Of a DNA stretch of 7,278 nucleotides, positions 5,369-7,278 are shown in pieces. Position 1 is the first letter of the stretch. Every line of letters starts with the position of its first letter. The position numbers and the translations under genes were made by a program. Source of the stretch: WTAW01 sp964540205 (lineage in GTDB: Bacteria > Acidobacteriota > Aminicenantia > Aminicenantales > Aminicenantaceae). Location of the stretch: contig CAZIMJ010000125.1 in assembly GCA_964540205.1 (NCBI GenBank), forward strand, positions 1 to 7,278, read 5' to 3'. The notes beneath the pieces are model-generated. The model saw only the letters and a program-made list of their open reading frames with translations. It did not search any database and was not told the DNA's origin.

Positions 5369-6661
5369 TCAATTCCTTAAAATTAATCTCACAAAAAATA
5401 AATGTTGCTTGGATTCTTCCTGTAGAAAATACTCATACTCCAACGACGCTGCAAATAAACGCGTGATGGGGATAAAAAATTGCGTTGTAAACGTCTTGTA
5501 ATCATTCAAACGGATAACTTGAGGCGTTTCGTTCCTGTTATCATAACGGACTCCATTAAACGTGTTGGAAAAACTGCCATGCCAGGAGACTCTCCCAAAA
5601 TCTTTGCTCAAAGCCACATAGTAGGAATCGGATTCAGACATCTCCCCACGATTCCACGCATAATTTCCGTAGAGTGTCACTCCTGATTTCAATATATCGC
5701 CGGCAGAACTACCAAATCGCCAGGTATGGTTGCGAATTTTCAAGTCTTTCTGTTCACTCTCCATGCGTGAGACATAGAGGCGCAGACTCCGTATGGGTTT
5801 AATACTGAGACGCAAACCGTATTGGCTGGAATAGTAGAAGCGTTCGAGCTCCGTGTCGTTGAGGGTGGGATCTTGCGACCTCTCGAGGATGTAACGGTGG
5901 TAGTCGAGTCCTTTGCCCGAACTGTAGAACGCCGTCATGTCCACTGTGCGAGAGGGATCCCAACGCACATTCGCAAAAACACGTGATAATCGATCTTCAC
6001 TCCGCACGTTGGATGCGAGCTCATACTCCAAATTGCCGTAGAACGTCAGAGTTTTCACAAACGGAAACATCGTTCCCGCATAGATATACTGTCGCTCTGT
6101 GGACCCCGAATACCTGAGTTGATTGTAGCTCAGAGAAAACCGTCTTCCATAATTTCCTTGATACCGGGTGAACACACCATATTTCCGATAATTATTTTCC
6201 AGACGATTGACGTAAATGCTCGATTCCAGGCCTCCATATCCTCCCAAGAGTAGGTCCCGGCTGATCTTATATCCAACAACTCCACCCAAAAGCTGCCCGA
6301 TCCCTGCCGTATCATAAAGGTTCATCTGTCCCAGCGAAAGAAAAAGAGGGCTTCCCTGTTTATCGAAGAGGATGCGGGCATCATAGAGGATGACCCGATT
6401 CCCTCTTTTTTCGCTCAGCCTCAATCGGTCCCGTGTATCCAGGAGGAAGGTCCATCCTTCACCGCGACGATTGACCATCTCCAGCTTCAGCCGGGTAGAG
6501 AGTTGGTGAAAAAAGTCGCTTCCCTCATACTGCGCACCGAACCAGTCGAAATAGAGTGCACCTCTCAGATAAAAATCCTTCTGGTTTTCCTGTCCGGCCG
6601 ATCCTAAAACCAGAACACACAGGAGAAAACAAGGGGCAAGGCACCAGAGTTTTATATTCAC
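5369..6661 (-). CDS. Outer-membrane beta-barrel protein, probable porin of a porin-cytochrome conduit
   Basis: Starting at GTG 6661, the 430-residue precursor has a signal peptide (MNIK, then a hydrophobic core to about residue 19, with probable cleavage after GSA or GSAG). The rest is a run of amphipathic strands rich in Tyr, Arg and Ser, separated by polar turns. Examples are LSTRLKLEMVNRRGEGWTFL, FLSLGQMNLYDT and VTLYGNYAWNRG. The C-terminus ends with the strand HLFFVRLILRN, as expected for an outer-membrane barrel, though the last residue is not aromatic. The length suggests some 16-20 strands, smaller than MtrB-type barrels as I recall them, and no N-terminal CxxC is present. It sits between two multiheme cytochromes with a 4-bp overlap before it and a 15-bp gap after it. 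This is the reason for proposing it as the sheath that lets cytochromes pass electrons through the outer membrane. A general porin-like channel is the alternative. Confidence 0.82.
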   Translation of the reverse strand: MNIKLWCLAPCFLLCVLVLGSAGQENQKDFYLRGALYFDWFGAQYEGSDFFHQLSTRLKLEMVNRRGEGWTFLLDTRDRLRLSEKRGNRVILYDARILFDKQGSPLFLSLGQMNLYDTAGIGQLLGGVVGYKISRDLLLGGYGGLESSIYVNRLENNYRKYGVFTRYQGNYGRRFSLSYNQLRYSGSTERQYIYAGTMFPFVKTLTFYGNLEYELASNVRSEDRLSRVFANVRWDPSRTVDMTAFYSSGKGLDYHRYILERSQDPTLNDTELERFYYSSQYGLRLSIKPIRSLRLYVSRMESEQKDLKIRNHTWRFGSSAGDILKSGVTLYGNYAWNRGEMSESDSYYVALSKDFGRVSWHGSFSNTFNGVRYDNRNETPQVIRLNDYKTFTTQFFIPITRLFAASLEYEYFLQEESKQHLFFVRLILRN

Positions 6662-7233
6662 CTTGTTTTCCTCCCCCATATTTCCACTCGCCAGTTATTC
6701 CGGCCGTGACAGGCCTGACAGTTATCCTGCCGTCCTGGATGTTGCGGTTCGTGGCAGGAAAGACAGCGGGAGTCTTTCATGAGATAGGAAAACGCAGTTT
6801 TTCTGGGAAAGGAATTCTCCTCTTTATGGCATGTGAGACAACTGGTGACTGTTTTATGCTTCCCCAAAAGGGAATATCCTGTTTCCTCATGGTCGAAGTC
6901 ATCGACATCCAGATCCACCAGCTTCGTTTCATCGCCCTCATGTTCTGTGTGACAAACGGCACAATCTTCGGCTTTATCCCGGTGGAATCCACGATTGGCT
7001 GATATTCGCGAGGCCATCTCCTGATGACAGGTCAGGCATTTTTTGGGAAGAACTTCCAGGTCATCGTTATGACATTGGCCACAGTTTTTAAGTCCAGGAG
7101 AATCTTTGTGAGCGGTGCTTAAAGGGCCCGGAGCATCATCGACGGTATACTGCTGTAGAGACCAAAGGAAAGCTGCGCATAGAAGCAGGAGGGCAGGCAA
7201 GAGGCAGTTTAAAATCTTTGCTATATGTTTCAT
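6658..7233 (-). CDS. Hexaheme c-type cytochrome (cytochrome c3-like), exported
   Basis: The 191-residue protein has six CxxCH motifs, starting at residues 51, 66, 91, 132, 157 and 172. An N-terminal hydrophobic segment (about 4-26) acts as signal peptide or anchor into the periplasm. The stretch GPLSTAHKD...CGQCH...CLTCHQEMASRI...CAVCHTEHEG...FDHEETGYSLLGKH...CLTCH follows a pattern I know from cytochrome c3-family proteins in environmental bacteria. Outside the motifs and the signal there are exactly six His (42, 84, 98, 115, 126, 165), enough for bis-His ligation of every heme. The FDHEETGYSLLGKH segment matches the junction of the repeats in the 21-heme protein (NHEAATGYPLESVH), so the two proteins share a module. 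It is the first gene of the operon as seen here, with only 45 bases of upstream sequence in the window and no clear promoter or strong ribosome site. Probable role: periplasmic electron carrier feeding the conduit. Confidence 0.9.
   Translation of the reverse strand: MKHIAKILNCLLPALLLLCAAFLWSLQQYTVDDAPGPLSTAHKDSPGLKNCGQCHNDDLEVLPKKCLTCHQEMASRISANRGFHRDKAEDCAVCHTEHEGDETKLVDLDVDDFDHEETGYSLLGKHKTVTSCLTCHKEENSFPRKTAFSYLMKDSRCLSCHEPQHPGRQDNCQACHGRNNWRVEIWGRKTR
6670..6674 (-). promoter_or_regulatory. Shine-Dalgarno that selects the GTG start of the beta-barrel gene
   Basis: On the minus strand GGAGG (within GGGGGAGG) ends eight bases before GTG 6661. That GTG overlaps the TGA stop of the upstream cytochrome as GTGA, the usual layout for translational coupling. 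The ATG at 6679 six codons earlier would put this ribosome site inside the coding region and has no good site of its own, so GTG 6661 is preferred. Confidence 0.75.
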
Positions 7234-7278
7234 TTGAACGATCTTTAATCTGAACTATTCATAAAAAATGTCGATTAT

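Noticed and set aside
6617..6661. Three Cys in the barrel signal peptide (residues 7, 11, 15) considered as a lipobox or heme site
   Set aside because: The Cys lie within the hydrophobic core without the L-x-(G/A)-C cleavage context and without His for a CxxCH motif.

Overview
This window looks like a chromosomal segment of a Gram-negative, respiratory bacterium. The evidence is a predicted outer-membrane beta-barrel, two Sec-exported multiheme c-type cytochromes, and an ECF-type sigma factor with a membrane-spanning partner. The cytochrome repeat style (F/Y-P-L-x-G-x-H ... CxxCH ... N/D-P-D/N-H ... CxxCH, ending in a CYGCHP-type tail) is, from memory, common in environmental lineages such as Acidobacteriota, Calditrichota, Ignavibacteria and several candidate phyla. 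I cannot place the organism from this sequence.

The left half (247-3616) is read on the plus strand. It starts with an ECF sigma factor (247-882). This overlaps a single-pass membrane protein (860-1792) that appears to join a cytoplasmic anti-sigma-like segment to a periplasmic LolA/RseB-like domain. Next comes a polytopic protein with two MotA/TolQ/ExbB-like halves (1826-2857), then a tiny Trp-rich membrane ORF of uncertain start (about 2902-3138). A secreted protein of about 100 mature residues (3212-3616) follows, with an excellent Shine-Dalgarno, a TTG start, and an ECF-style promoter candidate (GGAAC-N17-CGTA) 60 bp upstream. The simplest reading is an envelope-sensing sigma/anti-sigma module with its own membrane accessory protein and one likely target gene.

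The right half (3665-7233) is read on the minus strand and converges on the left half across a 48-bp gap holding a hairpin. In transcription order it encodes a hexaheme cytochrome (7233-6658), a beta-barrel of about 430 residues (6661-5369, GTG start overlapping the previous stop as GTGA), and a 21-heme cytochrome (5353-3665). The 21-heme protein is built of seven tandem modules of about 73 residues, each with three CxxCH motifs and three further conserved histidines. The tight spacing (4-bp overlap, 15-bp gap) argues for one operon. The composition, periplasmic cytochrome plus outer-membrane barrel plus large cytochrome, is that of a porin-cytochrome conduit for electron transfer across the outer membrane, with 27 hemes in total. 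None of the proteins closely matches the classical Mtr/Omc/Ext components as I remember them.

No mobile element, CRISPR array, tRNA or rRNA was seen. The first 246 bases hold no gene I can support, apart from a possible 18-codon tail of an upstream gene.
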